64,000 nucleotides of DNA from Gemmatimonadota bacterium (GCA_016719105.1 JADKAQ010000013.1:302639-366638); one strand, 5' to 3'. Positions 43,863 to 53,645 are shown, numbered from the stretch's first letter. Notes: generated from the letters alone by a model not told the origin. Translations and numbers: made by a program.

Positions 43863-44990
43863 CTATTGATCGTGAGTGGCCGGGCTCCACGCGCAACGAT
43901 CTACGCGAAGCTTGAATCGAGTAATCGTGAAATTGCGCGACCGCTCATTCTTGGCGGGCTCCGCCTCTTGCACGCTGATCAAGTCGTCCCCGCCGACCGC
44001 GAATCGACGCAGCGGAAACGTTCTTCCGGGAATTGGGATGTCTCCACACTGTTCGCGCGTGCGCAGATTCACGATGTGCAAGAAGGCGGTGGCACCCAGC
44101 CACGGACCCTTCAGTTGCTGATCGAGATATACAGCGAGCAGAAGGGGCCCGCGCACCAGCGCGATTGTCGCAACAGACGACGGTTCGAGAAGCGGCTCCG
44201 GAGATCTTGACGAGTCAGCCGCGACAATCAGCTCCGCCAGAAGCTGGCGTGCTCCACGTCTCAGCGACCGACTCACTTCTATCGAATCACGTTCTCGCGT
44301 GCGCAAGTCGAACACGTAGGCAAAGTCGGAGAGTTCGGTAGTAGAGATGACAAGCGAGTCGAGCACGTCCACACCGACTTTACCAAAGAGCGATGCCGCT
44401 CGCGGTGCGCTCGCGATGAGGTCGGCGAGCGTACCGCTGCTATTGAACGTCCTCTGTCCGACGGACGCGGTAATCGAAAGTCCGCGTTCTGCAGCCACTC
44501 GAGCAACAACGACCGTACTATCGTGTGCGGCGATCGCCGCGGTCCCTGAGTCGAACGTGGCAAACGGCACGACATCGCGCGCACCTTCGCCCACGCGAAA
44601 CCTCAAGATCTCGCCGGACGGATAACCGAGCGCATAGCCGACCGTGCTATCCAACATCACTGCTCCAACTAGGGAACTTGAGGAGTCGCCAAAGTCGAGC
44701 TGGACCGCTCGACCACCGACGTTGGCCGCAACGATCGCGTCCGGGCGACGCAAGAGCAGAAGCGCGTTTCCGCGCCCGTCAGCCACAACCCCTTGAAACC
44801 TGCCGCCCTGCTCGGTCGGGATCGCGACGTTCGATTCTTCTGCGCTTTCTATCACTCCGCTTGTGTCACCCATCTGTGAGTCGCGAGGCGGAGCACGACC
44901 GGCATCCGCGCACGAGGGAAGCAAGCTGGCGACAGCTGCCACCGTCGCGACAACGACAACGGCGGAGCGGCGGCGGCGCGCCGTATACAT
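43863..44990 (-). CDS. Beta-propeller-like lipoprotein, last gene of module 1
   Basis: About 375 residues from ATG 44990. A basic n-region, hydrophobic core and lipobox-like ASLLPSCADAG predict a lipoprotein. The body has blade-like strands: GRFQGVVADGRGNALLLL, VGYALGYPSGEILRFRVGEG, LADLIASAPRAASLFGKVGV and DSLVISTTELSDFAYVFDLR. It is related to the 45727 gene in layout (NLRTREQCGDIPI versus NIRRREACVDGAL) but diverged. No enzyme motif is seen. It is separated from the thioredoxin gene by about 200 bases. Confidence 0.62.
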   Translation of the reverse strand: MYTARRRRSAVVVVATVAAVASLLPSCADAGRAPPRDSQMGDTSGVIESAEESNVAIPTEQGGRFQGVVADGRGNALLLLRRPDAIVAANVGGRAVQLDFGDSSSSLVGAVMLDSTVGYALGYPSGEILRFRVGEGARDVVPFATFDSGTAAIAAHDSTVVVARVAAERGLSITASVGQRTFNSSGTLADLIASAPRAASLFGKVGVDVLDSLVISTTELSDFAYVFDLRTRERDSIEVSRSLRRGARQLLAELIVAADSSRSPEPLLEPSSVATIALVRGPLLLAVYLDQQLKGPWLGATAFLHIVNLRTREQCGDIPIPGRTFPLRRFAVGGDDLISVQEAEPAKNERSRNFTITRFKLRVDRCAWSPATHDQ

Positions 44991-45196
44991 CCGTATCCGA
45001 GGCACAATTGTGAAGGCGGTGACGCGAGCTGAGTGTGCGGCAGGTTCTGAACTCACGAAGTGCCTGCCTCTCCAACGGCGTAAATCATCGCGTGACGGCA
45101 GGAGGAGGATCGGTCTCGCTCTGAGTCCAAGCAGTTGTCGCAGGATGCGAGCAAGCGCTTCAATCGCCGGGAGGCGCCCACGCGGGGAGTTCCGGC

Positions 45197-45751
45197 CTAC
45201 TGAATGTACGGCGCGAAGTCGCTTTGCCCGGAGGTCCGAATGACACGGACCGCGTTCAGGAAGGCCGAAGTGACCCCTTTCCGAGGATCCTGCGGGAGGG
45301 AAAGGATCGTGCCCGCGGTATCAAAGAGAAGTTCTCGGGGCGTGGGCGCACCCCGATGTAGCAGCGAGCGCCGATAGATCGCGTCAACCGTGATTCGCTG
45401 AAGCGCAAGCGCTCGGACGTCATCATCGGTCGGTGTTCGATCGAGCACAAGCAACACGCGGAGCTTCCCACTCCTAGCGACCTCGCGCCACTCGCTGATT
45501 GGCGTAATGCACGAGAAGCAGTCGGTTGGACTATAGAAGAGGACCACCGTGGGCACAACTCGGTCGATGAGGTCGCCGAGGCTACGGCCATCTGTGACGC
45601 GGCTAGAACTGCTAAGGGACTCGCGGCACCCTCCAACGATAAGAGCGCCCACCAGAGTCCAGCTGAGCGCGCAACGGATTCGCCAAGGTCCGGGTCCCAA
45701 CAGGGTCTGCGAGTGGCTGCGAGCGATCACTGCGTAGTCCTCCATTCGCAT
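45197..45751 (-). CDS. Thioredoxin-like lipoprotein with CxxC motif
   Basis: 184 residues from ATG 45751, overlapping the 3' end of the upstream propeller gene by 25 bases. A hydrophobic segment with ALIVGGCRES is a probable lipobox. The thioredoxin-fold core reads VVPTVVLFYSPTDCFSCITP (CFSC active site), KLRVLLVLDRTPTDDDVRAL, and ELLFDTAGTILSLPQDPR with the terminal strands. A TlpA/ResA-like periplasmic disulfide reductase or isomerase is likely. Its place in the operon with a cysteine-rich peptide suggests it acts on that peptide. Confidence 0.72.
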   Translation of the reverse strand: MRMEDYAVIARSHSQTLLGPGPWRIRCALSWTLVGALIVGGCRESLSSSSRVTDGRSLGDLIDRVVPTVVLFYSPTDCFSCITPISEWREVARSGKLRVLLVLDRTPTDDDVRALALQRITVDAIYRRSLLHRGAPTPRELLFDTAGTILSLPQDPRKGVTSAFLNAVRVIRTSGQSDFAPYIQ

Positions 45752-47007
45752 GACGTCAAGTCCACGTGAAGCCGCTTCACAATCGTTTCGGCTGCCCCCG
45801 TCGAACTTACATCCTGATACAGAACCAGGAGTGTATCGCCTCGAAACGTCGCGACCGGTGCTGGATCCGACGGCACGTCCAGCGCACCATCCACACACGC
45901 TTCGCGTCGACGAATGTTCACTACGCTAACAAAAGCTTTGCCACGGTATCTCGGACTGGTGCGATCCGGATCTACCGTGACGACGCCTACTCGCTCCGAG
46001 TCCAACCAGCCGAGCGCGATGGGTTGCGAGACATGATTTACTGCCTTCATTCCAAGCGACTGATTCGTTCGCAGCAGTGGCAATAATCGCGTGGGCGCAC
46101 CTTTGCGTCTCGCCACCGCGATATGGAAGCTGTCCACATCTGCCGGCCCGGGGCCGAACACGAACAGCCAATTCGACACTTCGAATGCTTGGGCAATCCG
46201 ACTACCATGGACGGCCAATTGAGTAAGCCTGAACGCGTCTGTTAACAGAGGATCATCATGTGCGTCGTACGGCAATTGTCCGCGCGCGACCAATTCGGAA
46301 AGCGTGTCAGGAAACTCGACGAACGATGAATGCCTGGTCGCGTCTAGGAGTCCGAGAAGAACGACTCCGTCCCTCGATGCCAGTCCAGTGGTTGCCTTGG
46401 CGGTGAATCGACGACCCCAGCGCCACTCTCCCGAGCGAAGATCGAACGCTTCAATGCGAAGGGCCGGAGAGTTTTGGACGAGCAAGAGCGAATCGCCGAC
46501 AAGAGACATCCAGCCAGGCGATGCGAATTCGCCGGGACCGCGTCCCCTTCCTCCAATGGTGCGCCTAAGGTCTCCATCTGCCGCGTACTCGAGCACCCGG
46601 CCTACGGCCGCGTCGCTGACAAGCACGCGGGAGTCTGACATCGCTAGAATGTCATTTGGCTTGGAGACGAACACACCTCCCTTCTCGGAGAGCACGAGTG
46701 AGTCGATCGTTCGAAGCCTCGGTCCCGCAATGCTGGGCTTTCTCTCCTCGCCGATTCGATCGCCGGAGCAGCCCACCAGGGCTACTAGGCGCAACACGGG
46801 CACCAGTCGGACGGCGAGTCTCTGCAGCCTTCGCCTGAAGTCGGTGGAAGGCAGGACGGACCGGTTCGGCTCACCGTCGCGCCGACGTGGCAACCGCTCT
46901 GATTTGTATTCCGCGACCCGAGTGGCGCTATGTTGATGTCCGCACACAATACCAGCCCCACCGCCGCAAGTCTCCAATCGGCTTGAGCAAACGCGCGCTG
47001 CGTTCAT
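45727..47007 (-). CDS. Six-bladed beta-propeller lipoprotein, module 1
   Basis: Up to 426 residues (ATG 47007, though a later start is possible). The hydrophobic segment LVPVLRLVALVGCSGD ends in a lipobox-like LVGCS. Blade motifs include TIDSLVLSEKGGVFVSKPND, YAADGDLRRTIGGRGRGPGE (family GRGGxGPGEF motif), LFVFGPGPADVDSFH and GKAFVSVVNIRRREACVDG. It starts 37 bases after the small peptide gene at 47044 and overlaps the thioredoxin gene, so the three form one operon. Confidence 0.7.
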   Translation of the reverse strand: MNAARVCSSRLETCGGGAGIVCGHQHSATRVAEYKSERLPRRRDGEPNRSVLPSTDFRRRLQRLAVRLVPVLRLVALVGCSGDRIGEERKPSIAGPRLRTIDSLVLSEKGGVFVSKPNDILAMSDSRVLVSDAAVGRVLEYAADGDLRRTIGGRGRGPGEFASPGWMSLVGDSLLLVQNSPALRIEAFDLRSGEWRWGRRFTAKATTGLASRDGVVLLGLLDATRHSSFVEFPDTLSELVARGQLPYDAHDDPLLTDAFRLTQLAVHGSRIAQAFEVSNWLFVFGPGPADVDSFHIAVARRKGAPTRLLPLLRTNQSLGMKAVNHVSQPIALGWLDSERVGVVTVDPDRTSPRYRGKAFVSVVNIRRREACVDGALDVPSDPAPVATFRGDTLLVLYQDVSSTGAAETIVKRLHVDLTSCEWRTTQ

Positions 47008-47043
47008 GATGGCCTCACTTATGCCACGGCCTTCGACCCGTGA

Positions 47044-47217
47044 CTAGGATGCGCAACACCAGCACGAATGTATCCAAGTGGGCGCGCAGTCCTGCTGCCA
47101 CGACATGCAGACGTACTGCAATGTGCCGCCATCGTTGCACACGGCCTTCGCTTCGGCCGCACTGATGCTAATCGCCGCGACGGCCAGCACTGTGCTTCCA
47201 AGAAGTCTCTTCGGCAT
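47044..47217 (-). CDS. Small secreted cysteine-rich peptide 1
   Basis: A 57-residue ORF. GAGGAG lies about seven bases before ATG 47217. A Sec signal peptide (KRLLGSTVLAVAAISISAAE) with a probable AKA cleavage site is followed by a ~32-residue mature part VCNDGGTLQYVCMSWQQDC.. to HSCWCCAS, with six cysteines. It is too short for most gene callers. It is the first gene of module 1 (peptide - propeller - thioredoxin - propeller), so the mature peptide is probably exported and oxidised or modified. No database family could be checked. Confidence 0.68.
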   Translation of the reverse strand: MPKRLLGSTVLAVAAISISAAEAKAVCNDGGTLQYVCMSWQQDCAPTWIHSCWCCAS

Positions 47218-47410
47218 GATCACTCCTCGATGCGGTGAATGTTAGAACTTCCTTCGCTTGTGACACCTGACCTACTCCTTCCAGCGCGCGCTTGCTCTCG
47301 CCTCGTCCGCGACTTGATAGAGCACTCAGATGAATCGCGCTCGTTGAGCTCGACTTCGAAGGCGCGCGAGCACGATGTGGTAAGTATCATGTCGAGCGTG
47401 AATGTCGTGT

Positions 47411-48260
47411 TCAATAGAAAGATTGCGACAACGCGGCGCGAAGATGCGACAGGCGCTCGCCACGACGGCGCCGCTTGCTAGAGCCGCGGATCTCCTCGCG
47501 AGCCTCCGAGAGTGCCTCGATGTGCATCCCGGTCTCGGGGAGAGCAGTAGGGAAATGATCGCGCACTCCTGTTGATAGACGGGAGGTAGACGCAGGAGGA
47601 ATCGTCGAGCTGCTGGAGCGGCACCTGACGTTCAAGGAACGTGAGCGTGCGATGGCGTGGCCAAGGGACCGGTATGAAATCGACGATGCGTGCGCCATCG
47701 CCCACGGTGACCGCGACATCGTCCGACTGCCCCAGTCCCCACACTTGCAGCAGCCGTTGGTCTCGCCCCCACTGGGAGCCGGTGGACCAGCGTCGTTCCC
47801 TGCGGATCCGTATCGGCGTGAGCTTGTCCCCCTCGAGTGCGGTCACACGACCGTCGATGGCCTCGACCATGAGGGGACGTGCGGCCGGACCGAAGAAAGT
47901 CACCGCGCGATCGCCGAACTCGCCAGGCCCCGGCCCATGTCGTCCAACGGCAAAGCGCGCGCGTCCGGTGGCCGCGTCGACCACTTGCACGCGCTTCTCG
48001 CCATGATCGTAGATGGCGAGTCCCTGCGCGGCGAAGACGAGGTCGAATGGATAGGTGAGCGTGGCGGCGCCGCGTTGCGTGTCGGAGCGCCAGAGCGGCC
48101 GCACGGTGATGCCGGCGTCGCGGCGGGGGGCGGTCCACTTGGGGGGCTGGTTCGAGCGGACGACTGATGAAGCGGCGGCGCTGACCGGTGCAACGGGTCG
48201 TGGCGCCAGCACGAGGACAACTGCGGCGAGCAGCGAGAGATCGGACCGGACTCTCAGCAT
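47411..48260 (-). pseudogene. Beta-propeller protein, frameshifted and truncated at its 3' end
   Basis: ATG 48260 starts a signal-peptide-bearing protein (LLAAVVLVLAPRPVAPVSA). It has good propeller motifs: TYPFDLVFAAQGLAIYDHGE, ARFAVGRHGPGPGEFGDRAV, VEAIDGRVTALEGDKL and RQVPLQQLDDSSCVYLP. After that segment (about 47565) the match to the related fragment at 43183 continues one frame over: ETGMHIEALSEAREEIRGSS to the stop at 47411. The later C-terminal blades are missing. The stretch 47218-47410 upstream of peptide 1 contains no other gene. Confidence 0.6.
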
Positions 48261-48453
48261 ACGATGCCTCGACTCGTTTTGTCTGGACGCGACACATGGC
48301 CGGTTGCGAATCTGTGGCCTCGATCGGCCGCCGTCGCGCGACCGCCACAGTCTCCGTCGGTGCTCCCATTTTACATAGATTCTGGCGAGAGTCACGATTC
48401 GCTCGTCACGTCGAGCGCGTCGTGTTGGTCGTTGTCTGCTCACTCCAACGGAC

Positions 48454-49580
48454 ATGAGTATCCGCGCGTCTATCGCCTACCTCGTGCTCGCGCTTGCCAT
48501 GAAGTCGCCGCAGGAGCGCGCGTCGACCGTCAGTATCGTGTCGCGAGGCTCACGTGGACCGGCTGCGACCTCGAGCCGGTCGAACTCCGATTTCTCGCCT
48601 TCCGAGAGCGCCCGGCGGAATGCCTCGCGGAGGGTCGTCGCGACCAAGCTGCGAATGGTTTGGCAGATTGGCGGCGACACCGATGACACCACCATCATGA
48701 TGCCGCTGCAGGTTCGCGCGACTCGCGAGCACGTCGTCGTGTATGACGCCATCGCACTTCGACTGCTGGGCGTGACACCGGCTACCGGCAAGATCGTCTG
48801 GCGCTTTGGTCGGCCAGGACGCGGTCCGGACGAGTTCAGCGGCGTGGCCAAGGTTACGGCGCGTCGGGAGGGTGGGACTTTCGTCGTTGACATGTCGAGC
48901 TCGCGCCTGACGCTAGTCACCGAAGATGGCAAAGGGGGCGAGCGAGTCGACTACAAGATGGGGGTGAACCCCCGCGGAGTGTGCGAGGCGGGGAACTCGC
49001 GCATTCAGCTGCGCGCGACCGAAGGCAAGGAGCTCGAGCGGACCTCACTGTCGACCGGTCGAGCAGTGGCCGCAGATCTCCCGTGGCCCGAGTTGCGTGA
49101 GGTACCGTCACTCGCTCGTCAGTCGAAGATCTTCGAGCATCCGAAGGCCGGCGTGTGTCTGGTCAGCATCACATACGGCCCCATGTTCGCGATTCTCGAC
49201 GACTCGGGGGTGCGCGCGCGCGCCCGCTGGATCGAGGAGATCCCGATGGGGCAGGCGAAGTCGCTCGGCAAGGGCTCCTGGGAGATGCTCCCCAGCGTGA
49301 AGTCCGTTCAGGGAGTCACGGGATCGGGGACTCATTCGCCGTGCTCTTTCGCGGACGAGGGCCCAAGCGAGGGCGCTTCGTCGATTTCTACTCGGTCACC
49401 GACGCCGCGTATCTCTTCTCCATCGAACTCCCGTTTGCTCCGACCGACATCGCCTACGGGCACGGGCTGCTGGTTCTCTCCGGTGAGAGTGACGACGGCG
49501 CGCCATTCGTTCGTGCGTACTCGGTGGCGCCGGCGTTGGATGGACTTGTTCGGCAAGCACTGACGAATCGGGCGCGCTGA
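48454..49580 (+). pseudogene. Beta-propeller protein, copy 1 of a local paralogue set, one frameshift
   Basis: Starts MSIRASIAYLVLALAM (signal peptide). Blades include ATREHVVVYDAIALRLLGVT, KIVWRFGRPGRGPDEFSGVA and NPRGVCEAGNSRIQLRAT. The first frame holds up to SVQGVTGSG. The next frame continues DSFAVLFRGRGPKRGRFVDF and AYLFSIELPFAPTDIAYGHG to the stop at 49580. The change lies near 49320, and the span is one base short of a multiple of three. Without it the product would be about 375 residues. Clear relatives are at 49659-53013 and 62463-63460. The region 48261-48453 to its left is a divergent promoter region. Confidence 0.65.
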
Positions 49581-50384
49581 GCGCCGAGGGAGTGAACGCT
49601 CGTCGCGCCATGTCGTTCGGTGGTTCACGATGTCACGCACGACGATGGGAGGGAGGTCATGCGCATGCACCTGCAGCAGAGGGCCCTCGTGATTCTATCG
49701 CTGAGCGTCGCCGTCGGTGGTTTCACCAACCATCCCCTGCATCATCGCTCGGTGCCAGAGTCGGGGCGCCGAGTCGTCGCGCTCGATCCTCGAACCGGTC
49801 GCAAGGCATGGGCATTCGGCAGTGCCGGCAGCGGCCCGGGTGAGTTCGGAGGGGTGGCCTTCGTCAGCGCGCGCCAAAGCGGCGGCGCGCTGGTGCTGGA
49901 TCATGCGAACCAGCGTGTGACGCTGCTCTCCGAATCGGGGGCACAACTCACCCACCGCAGCTATCCGCTCGGCGCCAGCGCGACCGGTGTGTGCGACCTG
50001 GATTCGTCGCAGATTCGCTTCGGCATGACCCCCGATCGCGAAATCGAACGCGTCAGCACCGATTCCACGCGCGTGGTGTCGTCACTCCCGTGGCCCGAGC
50101 TCAGGGGACAACCGAGCCTGGTTCGCGAGTCGCACGTCTTCTCGCATCCTTGCGTATTTCGCTCCATCCCGATCCCCCGTTTCGGTCGAAGTCGATCACC
50201 CATTTCGCTCGAAGCCGATCACCCGTTTCGGAGCAAGTCGATCACCCGTTTCGCTCGAAGCCGATCACCCGTTTCGGCTGATGGCGATCACTCGGTGACC
50301 TGAGGGGCTGCGGGATCCCACCGCAGGGACAGCTTCCGCCGGACTTTACTCCGGAGCGAGGCGGTGCCTGCTGAGAGGATCCCG

Positions 50385-51980
50385 ATGCGAATGGTATGGG
50401 AGGCGTTGCGCCTCCGGTTTGACCAGCGGCGCAGCCAGCGTGAGATCGCCGCGAGCTTGGCGCTCTCGCAAAGCACCGTGCACGATTACGTCGCCCGCTT
50501 TCAGGCGGCCGGGCTGACGTGGCCCCTGCCGGCGGCGATGGACGAAGCGGCGCTCGAGGCGCAGCTCTTCCGACGAGGGGCCGTACCGCCGACCACGACG
50601 CGGCCGATGCCCGATTGGGCGGCCGTGCATCAGGAGCTCAAACGCAAGGGCGTCACGCGCCAGCTTCTGTGGACCGAGTACAAAGCGACCGCGCCCGATG
50701 GCTATCAGTACACGCAGTTCTGCCGCCACTACGACGCGTGGGTCGGCACACTGGAGCCGGTGCTCCGACAGGTGCATGTCGCCGGCGAGCGGCTGTTTGT
50801 CGACTATGCCGGGGTGACGATGCCGGTGGTCGATGTCAGCACCGGCGAGGAGCGGGCCACGCAGGTCTTTGTCGGCGCGTTAGGCGCGAGTCATCTGCTG
50901 TATGTCGAGGCGACGTGGACGCAGGCGCTTCCGGACTGGATCGGCGCGCACGTGCGAATGCTCGCCTATGTAGGCGGCGTGCCCGCGCTGCTGGTCCCGG
51001 ACAACCTCAAAAGTGCCGTCGGCCAGCCATGCTACTATGAGCCGACAGTGCACGCGACGTATCAGGACCTCGCGACGCACTATGGCACCGCCGTCCTGCC
51101 GGCCCGCGCGTATCATCCGCGCGACAAGGCCAAGGTCGAGACCGCGGTGCAGATCGTCGAACGCGAGATCCTGGCGCCGCTCCGGCATACGGTCTTTCAC
51201 TCGCTCGCGGCACTGAATCAGGCGCTCGCCGCGGGACGCGAGCGCGTGAATGATCGGCCGTTTCAGAAGCTCGCGGGAAGCCGGCGGAGTGTCTTCGAGG
51301 CGACGGAGCGTGCCGCACTCCGCCCGCTCCCACCGGCGCCGTACGAACTCGCCGAGTGGAAGACGGCGAAGGTCAACATCGACTATCACATCTCGGTCGA
51401 CGGCCATCTGTACAGCGTCCCGTATCGCCTCGTCGGCACCACGGTCACCGTGCGCCTGACGAGTGCGATGCTCGAAGTCCTGCATCAGGGCACGCGCGTC
51501 GCCGTCCATGTGCGCAATACGTCGAAAGGGCGGTGTACGACGGAGCCGACCCATCGCCCTCACTCGCACCAGCGCCATCTCGAGTGGACCCCGTCGCGCC
51601 TCGTGGCGTGGGGCGCGAGCCTCGGTCCCAGCACCGGGCGCGTCGTCGAGGACATCCTCGCCCGCTATCCCCATCCCGAGCAGGGCTATCGGGCCTGTCT
51701 CGGGCTCCTATCCCTCAGCCGTCGCTTTACGCGCGCGCGTCTCGAAGCGGCGTGCACGCGCGCGCTCCGCGCCGGCACCGCCGGCTATCGCTCGGTGAAG
51801 TCGATCCTCGCCACGGGCCTGGATCAACTCCCCCCGGATCCGCTCGCTCCCCCGGCTTTGCACCTGCCGGTCACGCACGAACATGTCCGCGGCGCCGCGT
51901 ACTACCGCGACGCGGCGCCCACCTCCGCCGGCGGCGAGTCGGCCCTCTCCCTCTTCGCTGAGACTCCCTATGCTGATTGA
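50385..51980 (+). CDS. istA: IS21-family transposase IstA
   Basis: 531 residues from ATG 50385 (GAGAGG six bases upstream). An N-terminal helix-turn-helix (RRSQREIAASLALSQSTVHD) is followed by a DDE integrase core: GERLFVDYAGVTMPVV (first D), GVPALLVPDNLKSAV (second D), YHPRDKAKVETAVQIVE (the E). The C-terminal IstA region (YHISVDGHLYSVPYRLVG) is present. All catalytic residues are intact. It overlaps istB by 11 bases. Confidence 0.93.
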   Translation: MRMVWEALRLRFDQRRSQREIAASLALSQSTVHDYVARFQAAGLTWPLPAAMDEAALEAQLFRRGAVPPTTTRPMPDWAAVHQELKRKGVTRQLLWTEYKATAPDGYQYTQFCRHYDAWVGTLEPVLRQVHVAGERLFVDYAGVTMPVVDVSTGEERATQVFVGALGASHLLYVEATWTQALPDWIGAHVRMLAYVGGVPALLVPDNLKSAVGQPCYYEPTVHATYQDLATHYGTAVLPARAYHPRDKAKVETAVQIVEREILAPLRHTVFHSLAALNQALAAGRERVNDRPFQKLAGSRRSVFEATERAALRPLPPAPYELAEWKTAKVNIDYHISVDGHLYSVPYRLVGTTVTVRLTSAMLEVLHQGTRVAVHVRNTSKGRCTTEPTHRPHSHQRHLEWTPSRLVAWGASLGPSTGRVVEDILARYPHPEQGYRACLGLLSLSRRFTRARLEAACTRALRAGTAGYRSVKSILATGLDQLPPDPLAPPALHLPVTHEHVRGAAYYRDAAPTSAGGESALSLFAETPYAD

Positions 51981-52770
51981 ACAGACGCTCACCCTGCTCC
52001 AGTCGCTCAAGCTCACGGGCATGGCCACCGCCCTCGCGGAGCAGCGCGGCCTCCCCGACCTCGCGACACTCACCTTTGAGGAACGCCTCGCGCTACTGCT
52101 CGAGCGCGAGCAGGCGACCCGCCACGACCGGCGCCTCACCCGCCTGCTGCAACTCGCCCGCTTGCGGCACGCCGCCTGTGTGGAGGATGTGAACTTCCGC
52201 ACGAAGCGCGGGCTGGAGCGCAGTGTCTTCCTCCACCTCGCGAGTGGAGAATGGATCCGTCAGCAGCAAACGCTGCTGCTCGTCGGCCCCACCGGCACCG
52301 GCAAGACGTGGCTCGCCTGTGCGCTGGGGAACGCCGCCTGTCGCCAGGGGCACACCGTGCGGTACCTGCGACTCCCGCGGCTGCTGAGTGAAGAGCTGGT
52401 GCTGGCCCGCGCGGACGGCTCGTACGGAAAGCTCATGCAAACGCTGGCCCGCACCGACCTCCTCATCCTCGACGACTGGGGCCTCGCCCCGCTCGGCGAC
52501 CGCGAACGGCGCGATCTCCTCGAACTCATCGAGGACCGCGCCGGCCGCCGCGCGACGCTCGTGACCAGTCAACTGCCCATCGAGCACTGGCACGACATGA
52601 TCGGCGACGCCACGTTTGGCGATGCGATCCTGGATCGGCTCGTGCACCATGCCCATCGCCTCACGCTGACCGGCGGCTCGCTGCGCCGGCTGGCGACCGC
52701 TCCGACATCGACCGCACCATCTCCCGCGCCATCTCCCGCGCCATCTCCCGCCCCATCACCCACTGACTGA
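51970..52770 (+). CDS. istB: IS21-family helper ATPase IstB
   Basis: 266 residues from ATG 51970. AAA+ motifs: Walker A LLLVGPTGTGKTWLACALG, Walker B RTDLLILDDWGLAPLG, and the sensor RATLVTSQLPIEHWHD. It ends in a repetitive APSPAPSPAPSPAPSPTD tail encoded by near-identical ccatctcccgcg units. IstB loads the IstA dimer on target DNA. Confidence 0.92.
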   Translation: MLIEQTLTLLQSLKLTGMATALAEQRGLPDLATLTFEERLALLLEREQATRHDRRLTRLLQLARLRHAACVEDVNFRTKRGLERSVFLHLASGEWIRQQQTLLLVGPTGTGKTWLACALGNAACRQGHTVRYLRLPRLLSEELVLARADGSYGKLMQTLARTDLLILDDWGLAPLGDRERRDLLELIEDRAGRRATLVTSQLPIEHWHDMIGDATFGDAILDRLVHHAHRLTLTGGSLRRLATAPTSTAPSPAPSPAPSPAPSPTD

Positions 52771-52999
52771 TCCCGCCGCTCCCCAGCTCATCGACTGATC
52801 GCCATCGACCGAAATCGGTGATCGCTTTGGTCCGAAACGGCTGATCGCTTTGGAGCGAAATGGGTGATCGACTTGAACGAAATACGCAATCCTCGTGGAG
52901 ACGTGTGTCTGCTCTCCCTCTCGTTCGGTCCCCGCTTCGCACCGCTCGACCGGAAAGGGACACGCGCACTAGGCACGTGGATCGAGGAGGTGCCGCTCG

Positions 53000-53645
53000 C
53001 CGCAGTCTGGTGAAGGCGGCGCTCGTGAATGCAGAAGGCCCTGTCGAGGGTGATGGACACGCGCCAGCTCAGCACGCGCCGACTGGCCCAGTCGAGGACG
53101 GCGGCGAGATAGACGAGGCCGCGCGCCATCGGAGAATACGTGATGTCCATCGCCCAGACCTCGTTCGGCCGGGCGATCGGGCGACGCCGCCCGGGGCGTG
53201 TAGTACACCGCGCCGCGGCTGATCCCCAACGCCGCGGCTTGCCGCGTCACGGAGAGCGGGTGCGTCCGGTCGATCATCGCGTGGCGCTCAGCCGGCCGGC
53301 CTTGCCGAGCGCGTGTTCCAAGAAGTCATTCTCGAGCGCGAGCTCGCCGAAGTTCGCGTGGAGCGTCTTCACGCCAACGGGCGGCTCGCCCGGGCCCCCG
53401 CGGAAGACGCCGGCGGCGCCCGAGAGGAGCTGGTCCTTCCATGCCGTGATCCGGCCGGGGTGGAGGTCGAATCGTTTGGCCAACTCGGCGAGCGTACCTT
53501 CGTTGCGCACCGCGGCCAGGGCCACCTTCGCCTTGAAGGCCGGGGCATGATTCCGACGGGGACGTTTCGACATCAGGGACTCCTCGGGTTATGGCGAACA
53601 TGTCGCCGGGGGAGCCCGCGGTCCACTTACCCACCCTGTTCAGAA
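53000..53645 (-). mobile_element. IS3-family remnant
   Basis: OrfA at 53274-53573 is complete and orfB is present only in part (53014-53277). The orfB N-terminus (LGISRGAVYYTPR) is fused to a later segment (ARPNEVWAMDITYSPMARG, VLDWASRRVLSWRVSI) and ends after AFCIHE, so it has an internal deletion and lacks its catalytic end. It truncates the propeller copy 2 on its left. The right end lies near 53640 (uncertain). Confidence 0.7.
53274..53573 (-). CDS. IS3-family OrfA (helix-turn-helix)
   Basis: 99 residues: MSKRPRRNHAPAFKAKVALA, TLAELAKRFDLHPGRITAWK and a C-terminal leucine-zipper-like helix LHANFGELALENDFLEHALG. Typical OrfA of an IS3 element. Its stop overlaps the start of the damaged orfB (53274-53277). 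Probably not functional on its own. Confidence 0.85.
   Translation of the reverse strand: MSKRPRRNHAPAFKAKVALAAVRNEGTLAELAKRFDLHPGRITAWKDQLLSGAAGVFRGGPGEPPVGVKTLHANFGELALENDFLEHALGKAGRLSATR

Larger units (their letters stand above)
50151..52888 (+). mobile_element. IS21-family insertion sequence, 2738 bp, with 5-bp target duplication
   Basis: Ends are inverted: TGCGTATTTCG at 50151 and its complement CGAAATACGCA at 52888. Subterminal direct repeats of a GATCACCCGTTTCG-like unit occur about every 20 bases on the left (50200-50290) and inverted on the right (52800-52870), as expected for IstA binding in IS21 elements. ATCCT precedes (50146-50150) and follows (52889-52893) the element. It carries intact istA and istB and is probably active or recently so. 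Confidence 0.88.
49659..53013 (+). pseudogene. Beta-propeller protein copy 2, interrupted by an IS21-family element
   Basis: Starts MRMHLQQRALVILSLSVAVG after GGGAGG. It carries RKAWAFGSAGSGPGEFGGVA and TGVCDLDSSQIRFGMTPD up to HVFSHP at 50150. After the IS (50151-52888) and the repeated ATCCT, the frame resumes RGDVCLLSLSFGPRF and TWIEEVPLA, matching copy 1 (KAGVCLVSITYGPMF, RWIEEIPMG). It stops at 53013 against an IS3 remnant, so its C-terminal third is lost. Excising the IS and one ATCCT restores the frame exactly. Confidence 0.8.
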
